From the NCBI RefSeq assembly GCF_000739895.2, contig NZ_BBJS01000036.1, positions 62,001 to 126,000 on the forward strand: a stretch of 64,000 nt of DNA, given 5' to 3'. The DNA comes from Sphingomonas paucimobilis NBRC 13935 (GTDB taxonomy: Bacteria; Pseudomonadota; Alphaproteobacteria; Sphingomonadales; Sphingomonadaceae). The position numbers and the translations under genes are program-made. Every line of letters starts with the position of its first letter. The first letter of the stretch is position 1. This document shows, one piece after another, positions 1 to 8,252 of this stretch. The notes under the pieces were generated by a model that was not told where the DNA came from, made no database searches, and saw only the letters and a list, made by a program, of their open reading frames with translations.

Positions 1-149
1 GACAGCACATAATTATAGATGGGAAGCTGCGCCGAAGCGCCGTTCGTGGTCGTGGCGACCTCCTGCCCCGGAGCTACCGCCGGCAGTGCGGTGGCCAGGA
101 ACAGCGTCATCAGACGGGTCGCAGAATTTCGCGATACGCCACTGGGCAT
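1..149 (-). CDS. Probable polysaccharide export protein, N-terminal part (runs off the window)
   Basis: On the minus strand an ATG at 149 is preceded by a strong ribosome site (AAGGGAGG about 7 nt upstream) and opens a frame that stays open to base 1. The first ~49 residues read as a signal peptide (RLMTLFLATALPAVA) followed by a short Thr/Ala stretch and then QLPIYNYVL. That last piece resembles the start of the Poly_export domain of Wza/GumB outer-membrane export proteins (usually YxLGPGD). The gene is divergent from a priming sugar transferase and sits at the edge of a polysaccharide locus, which fits an export role. The gene start is well supported; the function is inferred from a short stretch and context. 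Confidence 0.55.
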   Translation of the reverse strand, partial: MPSGVSRNSATRLMTLFLATALPAVAPGQEVATTTNGASAQLPIYNYVL

Positions 150-491
150 AGGTCCTCCCTTGGCAGTTTCCTGCTGTTTTTATTCCCGACAATCGGTCTT
201 TCGACTGTACATTTCCGCCAGCTTACCGGGCGGCTTCCCGTCATTCTCTAGTTACAACCGATGGCCCGGCTGCAATCGTCTTCATGGTGACGAATCGTTA
301 ACCATAATGGACTGGGGAATGGTGCACTGCACTAACCTGATATACACTCTCATTAAAAGATTATGATCGTATTTGTCTTTTGATGTATTTCGATCGATCA
401 ATGCGACCCTGCCGACATGAAGTCATCAAATGATCGGCGGATAAGTCCGTCCGGTTCGTTGCCGCGCTCATTCCCAGAGCGAGGTGCCATC
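150..491. promoter_or_regulatory. Divergent intergenic region of the polysaccharide locus
   Basis: This gap separates the minus-strand export-protein start (149) from the plus-strand sugar transferase (492). It is clearly more AT-rich than the genes around it, especially 340-415, as expected for a region with promoters on both strands. I see no clear sigma-70 box pair or long inverted repeat. An in-frame ATG at 417 exists, but no Shine-Dalgarno sequence precedes it. Confidence 0.4.
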
Positions 492-1145
492 ATGACCGTT
501 TCCTATATATCCCCCGCGCCCCCATCCCTCTCACGCCCCGGGCTGTTGCAGACGGCGGACGTGATTCTGGCGCTTATCCTGTTGGTCCTGCTGTCCCCGC
601 TGATGCTGGCCGTGGCGGCGCTGATCGCGCTGGAGAGCGGCGGCGGCACACCCATCTATGGCCATCGCCGTTACGGCAAAGATGGGCGGACCTTCCTATG
701 CTACAAATTCCGCTCGATGGCGCTGGATGCCGATGCGCGGCTGGCCCGGCTGGTGGCGCATGATCCTGCCGCACGCGCCGAATGGGCGCGCGACCACAAG
801 CTGCGTCATGATCCGCGCGTCACCCGGATCGGCCGCTTCATCCGCCGCACCAGCCTCGACGAACTGCCGCAGCTGTTCAATATCCTGCGCGGCGAAATGA
901 GCCTGGTCGGCCCGCGCCCGATCGTGGCGGCCGAAGTGCGGCGCTATGGCCGCCATTTCGTCGATTATTGCTCGGTGCGGCCCGGGATGACCGGCATCTG
1001 GCAGATCAGCGGGCGCAACGACATCGGCTATCGGCGGCGGGTCGCGATGGACTGCCTGATGGCGCGGCGCATGTCGCCCCGACTCTATGCCGAGGTGCTG
1101 ATCGGCACTGCGCGCTGCGTTGTGACCCGCCAAGGTGCCTATTGA
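492..1145 (+). CDS. Priming sugar transferase (bacterial sugar transferase, PF02397 type)
   Basis: This enzyme transfers the first sugar-phosphate onto undecaprenyl phosphate at the inner membrane to start a polysaccharide repeat unit. The 217-residue product has one N-terminal hydrophobic helix (about residues 20-45) and then the family core: KFRSM, the basic/acidic [15 protein letters not shown] motif, the SLVGPRP motif and [13 protein letters not shown] near the end. The start at 492 is chosen because GAGG lies 8 nt upstream; an upstream ATG at 417 would add 25 residues but lacks a ribosome site. It is compact, like ExoY or the C-terminal part of WbaP. It converges on the glycosyltransferase ending at 1155. 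Which sugar it transfers (Glc-P, Gal-P or other) cannot be told. Confidence 0.9.
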   Translation: MTVSYISPAPPSLSRPGLLQTADVILALILLVLLSPLMLAVAALIALESGGGTPIYGHRRYGKDGRTFLCYKFRSMALDADARLARLVAHDPAARAEWARDHKLRHDPRVTRIGRFIRRTSLDELPQLFNILRGEMSLVGPRPIVAAEVRRYGRHFVDYCSVRPGMTGIWQISGRNDIGYRRRVAMDCLMARRMSPRLYAEVLIGTARCVVTRQGAY

Positions 1146-1154
1146 AGTGGGCGC

Positions 1155-2342
1155 CTATTGAAGAAGCTGAGCGTAAACTTGCGCGAAGGCCCGCGCCACC
1201 GCCTCGGGCGTGGTGCGGGCGACTACCCGCGCCCGGCCCTTGGGCGGGCCGGGGCGCCCTATCTCCAGCAGCGCGCGCATCCGGGCCGCCAGCGCCGCCT
1301 CATCGCCCGGCGGCACCAGCCAAGCGTCATCGGCGATGATCTCGGCAATCCCGCCGCTGCGCGCGCCGATGACGGGTACCTGCGCCTGATAGGCCTCGAG
1401 CACGGTCCGCCCGAGCGGCTCGGCCCACAAGGACGGCGCGACGAGGCAGTCGATCTGGTCGAATAGCACCTTGGGACGCTGAAAGCCGATGAATTCGACC
1501 GGAAGCCCTTCGGCAAGCGCGTGATAGGGCGCCGGATCGCCCAGCGCCGCGCCGGCGATCAGCAACCGCCAGCCGTTAGGCGGCAACAGCCGTGCGGCCT
1601 TGAGCAGCGTATCGACCCCCTTTTCCGGGCTGATCCGCCCCAGATAGCCGAAGGTGATGGGACCGGTGAGCACGGGCTTGGTATAGTCCGCCTCCACCCC
1701 CTCGACCGCCGCCGTGTTCCAGATGACGCGTCGCCGGTCGGCCGGCACATGACCAAAAAAGCCATAGCGCAAATGCCGCGAAAGCACTTCCTCCCCCACC
1801 GCCGTCACCGACGCGACGAGACGCTGGTCGAGCTGCTTGGCGAAGGTCAGCACCCGGCATTTCAGATGCCGTCCCACACAAGGTCCCGTCTCCCGGTACA
1901 TGGAACTGGCGGCGCACAGCAGGTCGAAGTCGCGCAACGTGTGGACGATCGGAATCCCGCGCGCGCGCGCCGCGTGCCAGACCCGGGTCGAGATATCGAC
2001 CATCGAATGGGTGTGGACGACATTAGGGCGAAATCGGTCGAGCACCTCGCCAAAGCGGCGTTCGATCGCGAAATTGGCCTGTTGCTTGAACTTGGCCCAT
2101 TCACGCTGGCGCTGGCTATGCGCCGCCCAGTCCTCCAGCCAGAAGTCGTTGCCGTGCGGCATGCGGAAGACGGTGACGCCGTGCCGCTCCTCTTCCACCG
2201 CTTCGCTGGGAGTCAGGCAGGCGGCGGCGACATTCCAACCCTCGGCCGCCTGCGCCTCCGCCAGCATCGACACCGATCGCTCCGCGCCGCCGACGATATG
2301 TGGCGGATAGAGGCTGGAGAGATGCAGGATGCGGGGCTTCAC
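1155..2342 (-). CDS. Glycosyltransferase family 4 protein
   Basis: A cytoplasmic GT-B enzyme that probably adds one sugar to the lipid-linked repeat unit. The 395-residue protein starts with RILHLSSLYPP, has the glycine loop GGAERS near residue 20, and carries the GT4 donor-site E-x7-E motif (EPLGRTVLE) in its C-terminal half. The start is GTG at 2342, overlapping the TGA of the upstream gene by 4 bp (GTGA). It is a clear paralogue of the next gene, sharing the blocks YPPH-VGGAE, ERHGVTV and VVHTHSMV/IVHTHSMV. It is the last gene of the minus-strand run polymerase - hydrolase - GT - GT. Donor and acceptor are unknown. Confidence 0.88.
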   Translation of the reverse strand: MKPRILHLSSLYPPHIVGGAERSVSMLAEAQAAEGWNVAAACLTPSEAVEEERHGVTVFRMPHGNDFWLEDWAAHSQRQREWAKFKQQANFAIERRFGEVLDRFRPNVVHTHSMVDISTRVWHAARARGIPIVHTLRDFDLLCAASSMYRETGPCVGRHLKCRVLTFAKQLDQRLVASVTAVGEEVLSRHLRYGFFGHVPADRRRVIWNTAAVEGVEADYTKPVLTGPITFGYLGRISPEKGVDTLLKAARLLPPNGWRLLIAGAALGDPAPYHALAEGLPVEFIGFQRPKVLFDQIDCLVAPSLWAEPLGRTVLEAYQAQVPVIGARSGGIAEIIADDAWLVPPGDEAALAARMRALLEIGRPGPPKGRARVVARTTPEAVARAFAQVYAQLLQ

Positions 2343-3523
2343 GCCAGCACCTCCGCATAGAGGACGTCATAGGCGTCGAGCATCCGCTGCGGCGTCACCA
2401 CCGACAGCACACCGTCAAAGGCGGGGGGCGCGGGCAAGGCCGACCGCCCGTCGTGTATCGCCGCCAGCATCCGCGCGGCCAACGCCGCCGGGTCGCCCGG
2501 TGGCACCAGCCATTCCTCGCCCACCGCACCGACCAGATCGCCGATCGCGCCAAGCCGTGACCCGATCACGGGCACGCCTTGGGCAAAGGCCTCGACGACG
2601 GTCAGCCCGAACGGCTCACGCCAGATGGACGGCACGACGAGCAGGTCTATGCCGCGCAGAAACGCCTGCGGATCGGTGAAGCCCAGAAATTCGACCGGCA
2701 TCCCCTCGGCCAAGGCACGGTACGCGGCATCGCCTTCTTGTGCACGGCCCGCTACCTGCAACTGCCAGCCGGTCTCGGGTAGGAGACGACAGGCGGCGAG
2801 CAGTGTCTCAATTCCCTTTTCGGGGACAAGCCGTCCGAGAAAGCCGAAGATAAAGTCCCCTGTCCGGTCGGAGCGCTGCCGCGCTGGCGGCACCTCCACC
2901 CCGTTCCAGATCACCTTCGCGCGCGTGTCCTGAAACAGGCCGAAGCGGCGATGTTCGTCGAGCACCGGCTGCGACACCGCCGCGACTGCATCGATCCGCT
3001 TGGCGAAGCGTGCCTTCCACGCACCGGTGATCCGGCAGGACGCGTGGCGCTCGACACAGGAGCGCCCGTCGCGGAACATCGACGCGCGCGAGCAGATCAA
3101 GTCGTAATCGTGCAGCGTATGGACGCTGCGCGCGCCGCTGTCGGCGATCGCCGACCAGATCATCGGCGGCAGCTCGACCATCGAATGGGTGTGGACGATG
3201 TCGGGGCGGAACTGCGCGACCGCACGCGCGACATCGGCGGCCCCGCGATAATTGACCATCTGCCCCAATTTGTTGGCGGTCCGCATCGCGCGCGGGGCGG
3301 CGAACACCTCCTCCATCCAGACTAGGTTGCGGCTGCGCTGCGGCAGGACGGTGACGCCGTGTCGCTCGCCCGCCTCTTGCGCCTTGCGCGACAGATAGGC
3401 CGCGCCCACCTGATGTCCGCGCTGCACCTGCGCCTCGGCGAGCATGGCGACGACCTTCTCCGCGCCACCGACGACGTGCGGGGGATAGACCGAGCTGACA
3501 TGAAGGATGCGCATCCCGCTCAA
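2339..3523 (-). CDS. Glycosyltransferase family 4 protein (tandem paralogue)
   Basis: A second GT4 enzyme, 394 residues, with the same architecture as its downstream neighbour: RILHVSSVYPPHVVGGAEK at the N-terminus, FRPDIVHTHSMV in the first Rossmann domain, and the donor-site E-x7-E motif (EPFGLTVVE). The start is uncertain. TTG at 3523 overlaps the TGA of the upstream gene (TTGA), matching the coupled non-ATG starts at 2342 and 4518; ATG at 3514 is three codons further in and follows GAGCGGG. Context says it assembles the repeat unit. The two tandem paralogues may add related sugars one after another. Confidence 0.88.
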   Translation of the reverse strand: MSGMRILHVSSVYPPHVVGGAEKVVAMLAEAQVQRGHQVGAAYLSRKAQEAGERHGVTVLPQRSRNLVWMEEVFAAPRAMRTANKLGQMVNYRGAADVARAVAQFRPDIVHTHSMVELPPMIWSAIADSGARSVHTLHDYDLICSRASMFRDGRSCVERHASCRITGAWKARFAKRIDAVAAVSQPVLDEHRRFGLFQDTRAKVIWNGVEVPPARQRSDRTGDFIFGFLGRLVPEKGIETLLAACRLLPETGWQLQVAGRAQEGDAAYRALAEGMPVEFLGFTDPQAFLRGIDLLVVPSIWREPFGLTVVEAFAQGVPVIGSRLGAIGDLVGAVGEEWLVPPGDPAALAARMLAAIHDGRSALPAPPAFDGVLSVVTPQRMLDAYDVLYAEVLA

Positions 3524-4518
3524 TGCCCCATGAACCGGCGTGCGGCTTGCGCCGTCAGGGTCAGATAGCGGTCGCCCTGTTCGGTGGACGGTTCGATCTC
3601 GGACCCCTCATGCCATTCGTTGAAACTGGTCACGAGCACCCAATCGGCGTCGTGGCGGATCGCGGCGTCCCACAGCGTGCGATAGGTCGCGCCGTCATAG
3701 CGCGCGACCGTCGGGCGCGGCGCCGGGCGGCCGGGGACTTTGCTGTCGTCGAAGCCGGGGATGACGGTGGCGCAGAACAGCTTGCTCCCCGCCATGCGCC
3801 GCCAGACCGGGTAGGTGCGGTCCGCCCAGGCCTTCATCTGGGGCGGCGTCATGCCCTTCAGATAGGGAGCGAGCACATAGACATGGATGCCGTCCATGAA
3901 CGGCGCCCAGGCGGCGAAATCGCGCGTCTCGCGCGGGGAAACGTCACCCACCATGAACGCTCCCTCCGCCGCTTTGCGCCAGTCGCGTGCGGGCAGATCG
4001 CGCAAGGCTTGCAGATAGAGGAACAGCACCGGACGCTTGTCCACCCCCAGCCAGGCGGGATGCGCGCCATAGGTCCGGGTGAGATAGGCGATATCGCGCG
4101 CCGCGCCCGCCGCCCCGTCCTTCTGCTGTTCGAGATAGACGGTGACATGTAGGCCCGCCGCCCGTGCGGCCTCAAGGATCATCGGCAGCGCCTTGTCCTC
4201 AAACGAATTCGGTCCCCACCAGCTGACGATGAGCGCCGTGATCCCCGCCGCCTTGGCCTGGGCGACATGGGTGCGGATCACGCCCGCATCATGGCTGTCG
4301 TAGAGACCGAGCACCGGATAGTTGAGCGTCGGGCTCTGCCGGGGGGCTTCGCCATGCGGACCCTGCCAATGAAGCCAACGCCCGCTGGTCGTCGGATTGC
4401 CATACCAGGGATAATAGAAGGCCAGCACCTGACGCGGGTAACGCCGGGGGCCCGCCGAGATCGGTGCTGCCGCCAGCGCCAACCCGGCACCGACGACGCT
4501 GCGCCGCGACCAGCTCAC
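3520..4518 (-). CDS. GH99-like glycosidase with Tat-type signal peptide
   Basis: A predicted exported glycan hydrolase of 332 residues. The N-terminus has a twin-arginine-like signal (SRRSVVGAGLALAAAPISAG). The mature part opens with VLAFYYPWYGNP and ends with FNEWHEGSEIEPS, both typical of GH99/GH71-like (endo-alpha-mannosidase type) proteins, where acidic residues of the latter segment lie at the active site. GTG at 4518 overlaps the polymerase stop as GTGA; the open frame runs on upstream to 5169 but that part only shadows the polymerase gene. Similar proteins occur in lipopolysaccharide and capsule clusters (often labelled WbsX-like). It may trim or release the polymer in the periplasm. 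The substrate is unknown. Confidence 0.8.
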   Translation of the reverse strand: MSWSRRSVVGAGLALAAAPISAGPRRYPRQVLAFYYPWYGNPTTSGRWLHWQGPHGEAPRQSPTLNYPVLGLYDSHDAGVIRTHVAQAKAAGITALIVSWWGPNSFEDKALPMILEAARAAGLHVTVYLEQQKDGAAGAARDIAYLTRTYGAHPAWLGVDKRPVLFLYLQALRDLPARDWRKAAEGAFMVGDVSPRETRDFAAWAPFMDGIHVYVLAPYLKGMTPPQMKAWADRTYPVWRRMAGSKLFCATVIPGFDDSKVPGRPAPRPTVARYDGATYRTLWDAAIRHDADWVLVTSFNEWHEGSEIEPSTEQGDRYLTLTAQAARRFMGH

Positions 4519-6029
4519 GCGGTACGCCTCGCGGCGAAGATCGCCGCGCGGGCGCGGTCCCAGCCGACCCGGATCTGCGCGCGGTTGATCGCCAGCAGGA
4601 TGATCTCGATCGTGACGAACAACAGCAGGCGGTTGATCTGCCCCGGCGCGGCGATGCTCCAGAGCGAAGCCTGCTGTGCCGAGAAATAGACCTGAAGGAA
4701 GGTCCACACCGCGAAGAACAGGCTCAACGGGAAGGCGGATTCGAAGGCGCGACGCAGATAGAGCGCGGCAAAGGCGACCAATACCCCCAGCACCACCATG
4801 ACGACGGCCACGCCGACATAGCCGAACATGACGAGCGCCATCGCCTCGGTGCCCATGGTCAGCTGCACCCAGCCGCCATTCTTGCGGAAACTGTCCGCCA
4901 GCGCGGCAGGGGCGTAGCGCTGGATGAAATAATAGGTCTCGACCCCGTTGGCGAAGGCGGTGGCGGGCGGCGACTTGTCGCCCAGCGTGTCGAGGTTGCG
5001 CGCAACCAGATGCGCGTCCCAATGCGTGACCCGGCGCGCATCGCGGCTGGCGACGAACCACAATTCGCCCTGCCCGGCGATCCGCTCTCCGACCAGGGTC
5101 ACGGTGCGGTCGAGCGGTAACCGTCCATAGCCCGAATAGATATAGAGGGTGGCCCCCAGCGCCGCGCACAGCAACGCCGCGACCGGCACCGCGAGCCGCA
5201 GCATCGTCCCCGCCAGCCGCCCCTGCCGCACGAGCAGCAAGGGCATGGCGAAGAAGGCGACTTCGGCCAGGATGGTGAAGAACTTGTCGCCGAACAGGAA
5301 ATAGAGTGCGGTGAGGGCAAGGAAGGTCAGGATCGCCGCCGTCTTGAGCAGCGGCTGGTACCGCGGTGCGAAGGCGATGGCCCCCAGCATCGCGGCGAAC
5401 AGGAACTTGTTGTCGAGCAGGATCAGGACCAAGCCGCTGCTATATTCCCGCCGATAGAGGAACCGGTCGACACCCGCGAGCAGCGGAAACCCGCTCTGCA
5501 TCCCATGCAGAAAGGCAAGTGCCCCCAACGCCGTGCACAGGCCCACCACCGGCCAGCCGAGCCACGCCACGACCTGATCGAGCAGGGGCGAGCGGGCATA
5601 GGCGAGGAACCAGCGCTCGCATCGGCGAAAGACCAGCGCGAAGATGAGGAAGAAGATCGCGGTGAAGGCGACAAAGGACGCGCTCGCATCGCCCGGCACA
5701 CCCTGCTGATTGACCTCGGGCATATAGGCCCCGGCCTCGATCACCAGCAGCGACACCAATGTAGCGCCGCGCGTGATGACCAGCGGGAGCAGCAGGATCA
5801 GCCCCGCCGCACTGATCCGCCCGACCAGCAACAGCAAGGCACCGAACAGGAGGAGCGAGGATAGGGAGAAGGCCGTGCTGGGCCATGCCGCCGCCAACGC
5901 CCAGTGGAGCGCAAGCGCGGCGGTCAGCGCGATGATCGCCCCCCAAGGCAATGGTCGCGGCAACCGGCGCGCCGCCGGCCCATCGCGATCGGTCGGCCCA
6001 TCCGCGCCCCTGTGTATCGAGATGCCCAT
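4515..6029 (-). CDS. Wzy-like polysaccharide polymerase, multi-pass membrane protein
   Basis: A 504-residue inner-membrane protein with about ten hydrophobic segments spread over its length and a large loop (roughly residues 305-385) before the last helices, a layout typical of O-antigen and EPS polymerases. I see no conserved catalytic motif, which is normal for this fast-evolving family. It starts at ATG 6029, heads the minus-strand run and overlaps the GH99-like gene by 4 bp. With a flippase divergently placed at 6128 and a priming transferase at 492, polymerase is the best guess for its role. O-antigen ligase is an alternative. Confidence 0.65.
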   Translation of the reverse strand: MGISIHRGADGPTDRDGPAARRLPRPLPWGAIIALTAALALHWALAAAWPSTAFSLSSLLLFGALLLLVGRISAAGLILLLPLVITRGATLVSLLVIEAGAYMPEVNQQGVPGDASASFVAFTAIFFLIFALVFRRCERWFLAYARSPLLDQVVAWLGWPVVGLCTALGALAFLHGMQSGFPLLAGVDRFLYRREYSSGLVLILLDNKFLFAAMLGAIAFAPRYQPLLKTAAILTFLALTALYFLFGDKFFTILAEVAFFAMPLLLVRQGRLAGTMLRLAVPVAALLCAALGATLYIYSGYGRLPLDRTVTLVGERIAGQGELWFVASRDARRVTHWDAHLVARNLDTLGDKSPPATAFANGVETYYFIQRYAPAALADSFRKNGGWVQLTMGTEAMALVMFGYVGVAVVMVVLGVLVAFAALYLRRAFESAFPLSLFFAVWTFLQVYFSAQQASLWSIAAPGQINRLLLFVTIEIILLAINRAQIRVGWDRARAAIFAARRTA

Positions 6030-6127
6030 GTCATCGAGCTAGCCGCACCGCTCGCCCCCGGATGCGTCAAATGAGGCATGACGCAGTGCACCATCATGGT
6101 CAGGCAAAGCGACTCTCGGAGACCGCG

Positions 6128-7567
6128 ATGCTTGCCAGGAACATGCTCTCGATGTCGGGGCTCAGCCTCTATCGCAACGCCGTCCAGTTCGGGATGAACG
6201 TCGCCATCGCCGCCTTTGTGCTGCCCGGCGATTATGGGCTGATCGTCTTCACCACGCCCTTTCTGGTGTTGATCGCGATGCTGACCGATTTGGGCATGAC
6301 CAGCGCGATCACCCGTGCGCCGACCCTGTCGCGCGACGAGGCGGGGGCGGCGATGGGGGCGATGATGATCGGAGGCGCGGTCTGCGCCGTGCTGCTGGTC
6401 GCAGGCGCCTGGCCCCTGGAGCGCGCGATCGGCATGGCGGGGCTGGCCCCCGTGATGGCGGCGATGGCGGGGGTCGTGCTGTTGTCGATCGCCGCCGCCA
6501 CCCCGCGCGCCTTGATGGAGCGCGAATTGCGCTATGCCGGGATCGCCCGGATCGAGGCGATCGCCATCGCCCTGGCCGCGATCGCGGGGCTCGCGGCTGC
6601 GTGGAGCGGGGCCGGGGTCTGGTCGCTCGTCCTCTACAATATCCTGGTCCAGGCGATGCGGCTCGGCGCGTTCGGCTGGACGATGCGCGGCGTGCTGCGG
6701 CCCAATGCCCGGTTCGGCCAGTTGAAAGGCTTGCTCTCCTTCGGTGGCTGGGTGCTGGCGAACAACATCCTCAACTTTCTGGCGCGCAACAGCGACAATC
6801 TGCTGATCGGCGCCTGGCTGGGTGCGGCGGCGGTCGGGGTGTACGGCCTGGCCTATCAGTTCATGCTCGCCCCATTGATGGCGATCACCTGGCCGACCAG
6901 CGGCATATTGCTGTCCACATTGCGCGGCGAAGACCCGCATGGGCCGCGCGCGCAGGCGACGGTGGAGGGCGTGCTGTCCGCCACCGCGCTGATCGTCACG
7001 CCCGCGATGATCTACCTCACCTTCGGCCTCGCCTTTCCGGTGGACAGCCTGTTGTCGGGGCATTGGGCGGCGGTGCCCGCAATCGTCGCCTGGCTGGCCC
7101 CGGCGGGCGCGCTTCAAGCGATCGCCTCCTATAATGGCGCGCTGCTGATGGTCGCGGGGCGTGTGAAGGCGCAGTTCCTGCTCAGCGTCGCCAATACGGC
7201 CGTGCTGGTCGCGACCTTTGTGCTGGCGCTACCGCATGGGCTGATGGCGTTGGTCCAGGCCTATACGGCGGCGATTTCGGTGATGAGCCTCGCCTTTCTG
7301 GCGATGACGGTCATGCTGACGGGCTTGCGCGTCGAGCGGCTCGCCCGCGCGCTGGCCCCCGCGCTGCTCGCCACCGGGGCAGGCGTCGTGGGGGTGGCCG
7401 TCACCACGGGCCTGCATCCGGCAAGCTGGACGGGGTGGATCGCCGCGACGGCCATGTACGGCGCGGGGGTGCTGGCCTGCTACGCCGCGCTGCACCTGCA
7501 TGTCCGGCGCACGCTGGCGGCACTTCTCACACGCGGGGCACCGGATGCGGCGATTACAGGAAGGTAG
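6128..7567 (+). CDS. Wzx-like lipid-linked oligosaccharide flippase
   Basis: A 479-residue integral membrane protein of the MOP/polysaccharide transporter superfamily, with about 12-14 hydrophobic segments from residue 7 to near the C-terminus. The middle segment WVLANNILNFLARNSDNLLIG (quoted as WVLANNILN then ARNSDNLLIG) is characteristic of WzxC/oligosaccharide flippases. It would move the undecaprenyl-linked repeat unit to the periplasmic face. The start at 6128 (MLARNM) has GGAG 8 nt upstream; the open frame extends to 5951 but that part is antisense to the polymerase gene. Its 3' end overlaps the convergent methyltransferase by 14 bp. Confidence 0.82.
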   Translation: MLARNMLSMSGLSLYRNAVQFGMNVAIAAFVLPGDYGLIVFTTPFLVLIAMLTDLGMTSAITRAPTLSRDEAGAAMGAMMIGGAVCAVLLVAGAWPLERAIGMAGLAPVMAAMAGVVLLSIAAATPRALMERELRYAGIARIEAIAIALAAIAGLAAAWSGAGVWSLVLYNILVQAMRLGAFGWTMRGVLRPNARFGQLKGLLSFGGWVLANNILNFLARNSDNLLIGAWLGAAAVGVYGLAYQFMLAPLMAITWPTSGILLSTLRGEDPHGPRAQATVEGVLSATALIVTPAMIYLTFGLAFPVDSLLSGHWAAVPAIVAWLAPAGALQAIASYNGALLMVAGRVKAQFLLSVANTAVLVATFVLALPHGLMALVQAYTAAISVMSLAFLAMTVMLTGLRVERLARALAPALLATGAGVVGVAVTTGLHPASWTGWIAATAMYGAGVLACYAALHLHVRRTLAALLTRGAPDAAITGR

Positions 7568-8252
7568 CGGGCAGGAAGCGGCCGCCCGCAAACACCACCT
7601 GGGTCTTGGCCGCGCGCACCACGCCGACGCCGTAATCGACCCCGTCGGCCTGAAGCCGCGCATGGATCGCCCCCACCGTATCCTGTTCGCCATCGCGCTC
7701 GGCATCGTCGAGGATCAGCGCGAAGTCGCGCGGCAAATCCTCGAGCATCGCCAGCACCCCGCCCCGCGAATGGAAAGGCGTGCCGCGCGGCCCGTCGCAC
7801 AGGATCACGTCGAAGCGCCGCCCGGCCCGCACCGCCGCCCAGTCATAGGTCGTCACCGCACGCTTGCCCACTTGGCGGACCGCCAGCGGCGTTACCAGCA
7901 CCTCATGCATCACCTGCGCCGCGATCCGCTCGCCCCATTCGGGGTCGTTCTCCAGCGTCAGCACTTCGCCGACCAGCCCGCGCCGTTGCAGCATCGCCCA
8001 TAACAGGCTGCTCTGTCCTGCCCCGATATCGAGCACGGAGGCTGGGCCGAACTCCACCCCGATGCGCAGGATCAGATAGAGCAGGCTGTAATTGGCCGCG
8101 CCGCCTGTGGGGAAGAACCGGTCTTCCTCTCCGAGCAGCTTTAACTCGCGCAGGAACAGGTCGCGATAGATCGCCTCCAGCCCCGGTTCGGGGGCGAAGG
8201 CGTCGGCCCGTCCGGTCCAATGCCGCAAACGGTGGCGCAGGCTGTGCATCAT
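7554..8252 (-). CDS. SAM-dependent methyltransferase-like protein
   Basis: A 232-residue soluble protein with a class I Rossmann methyltransferase core. Motif I reads SVLDIGAGQSSLL near residue 70, an acidic residue ends the second strand (TLENDPEW), and FDVILCDGPRG fits the motif IV strand, followed by LILDDAERD. In a polysaccharide locus it may O-methylate a sugar, but related folds act on many substrates. Its ATG at 8252 directly abuts the stop of the upstream acyltransferase at 8253, so the two are probably co-transcribed. The final residues overlap the convergent flippase gene. Confidence 0.68.
   Translation of the reverse strand: MMHSLRHRLRHWTGRADAFAPEPGLEAIYRDLFLRELKLLGEEDRFFPTGGAANYSLLYLILRIGVEFGPASVLDIGAGQSSLLWAMLQRRGLVGEVLTLENDPEWGERIAAQVMHEVLVTPLAVRQVGKRAVTTYDWAAVRAGRRFDVILCDGPRGTPFHSRGGVLAMLEDLPRDFALILDDAERDGEQDTVGAIHARLQADGVDYGVGVVRAAKTQVVFAGGRFLPATFL

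Noticed and set aside
19..366. A 115-codon plus-strand frame at the window start
   Set aside because: Opposite to the well-supported export-protein start (149, minus) and without family resemblance.
3520..5169. A possible long fusion upstream of the GH99-like protein
   Set aside because: The extra 217 codons are an off-frame reading of the polymerase gene; the GTG at 4518 in a GTGA overlap followed by a Tat-like signal gives a better start.
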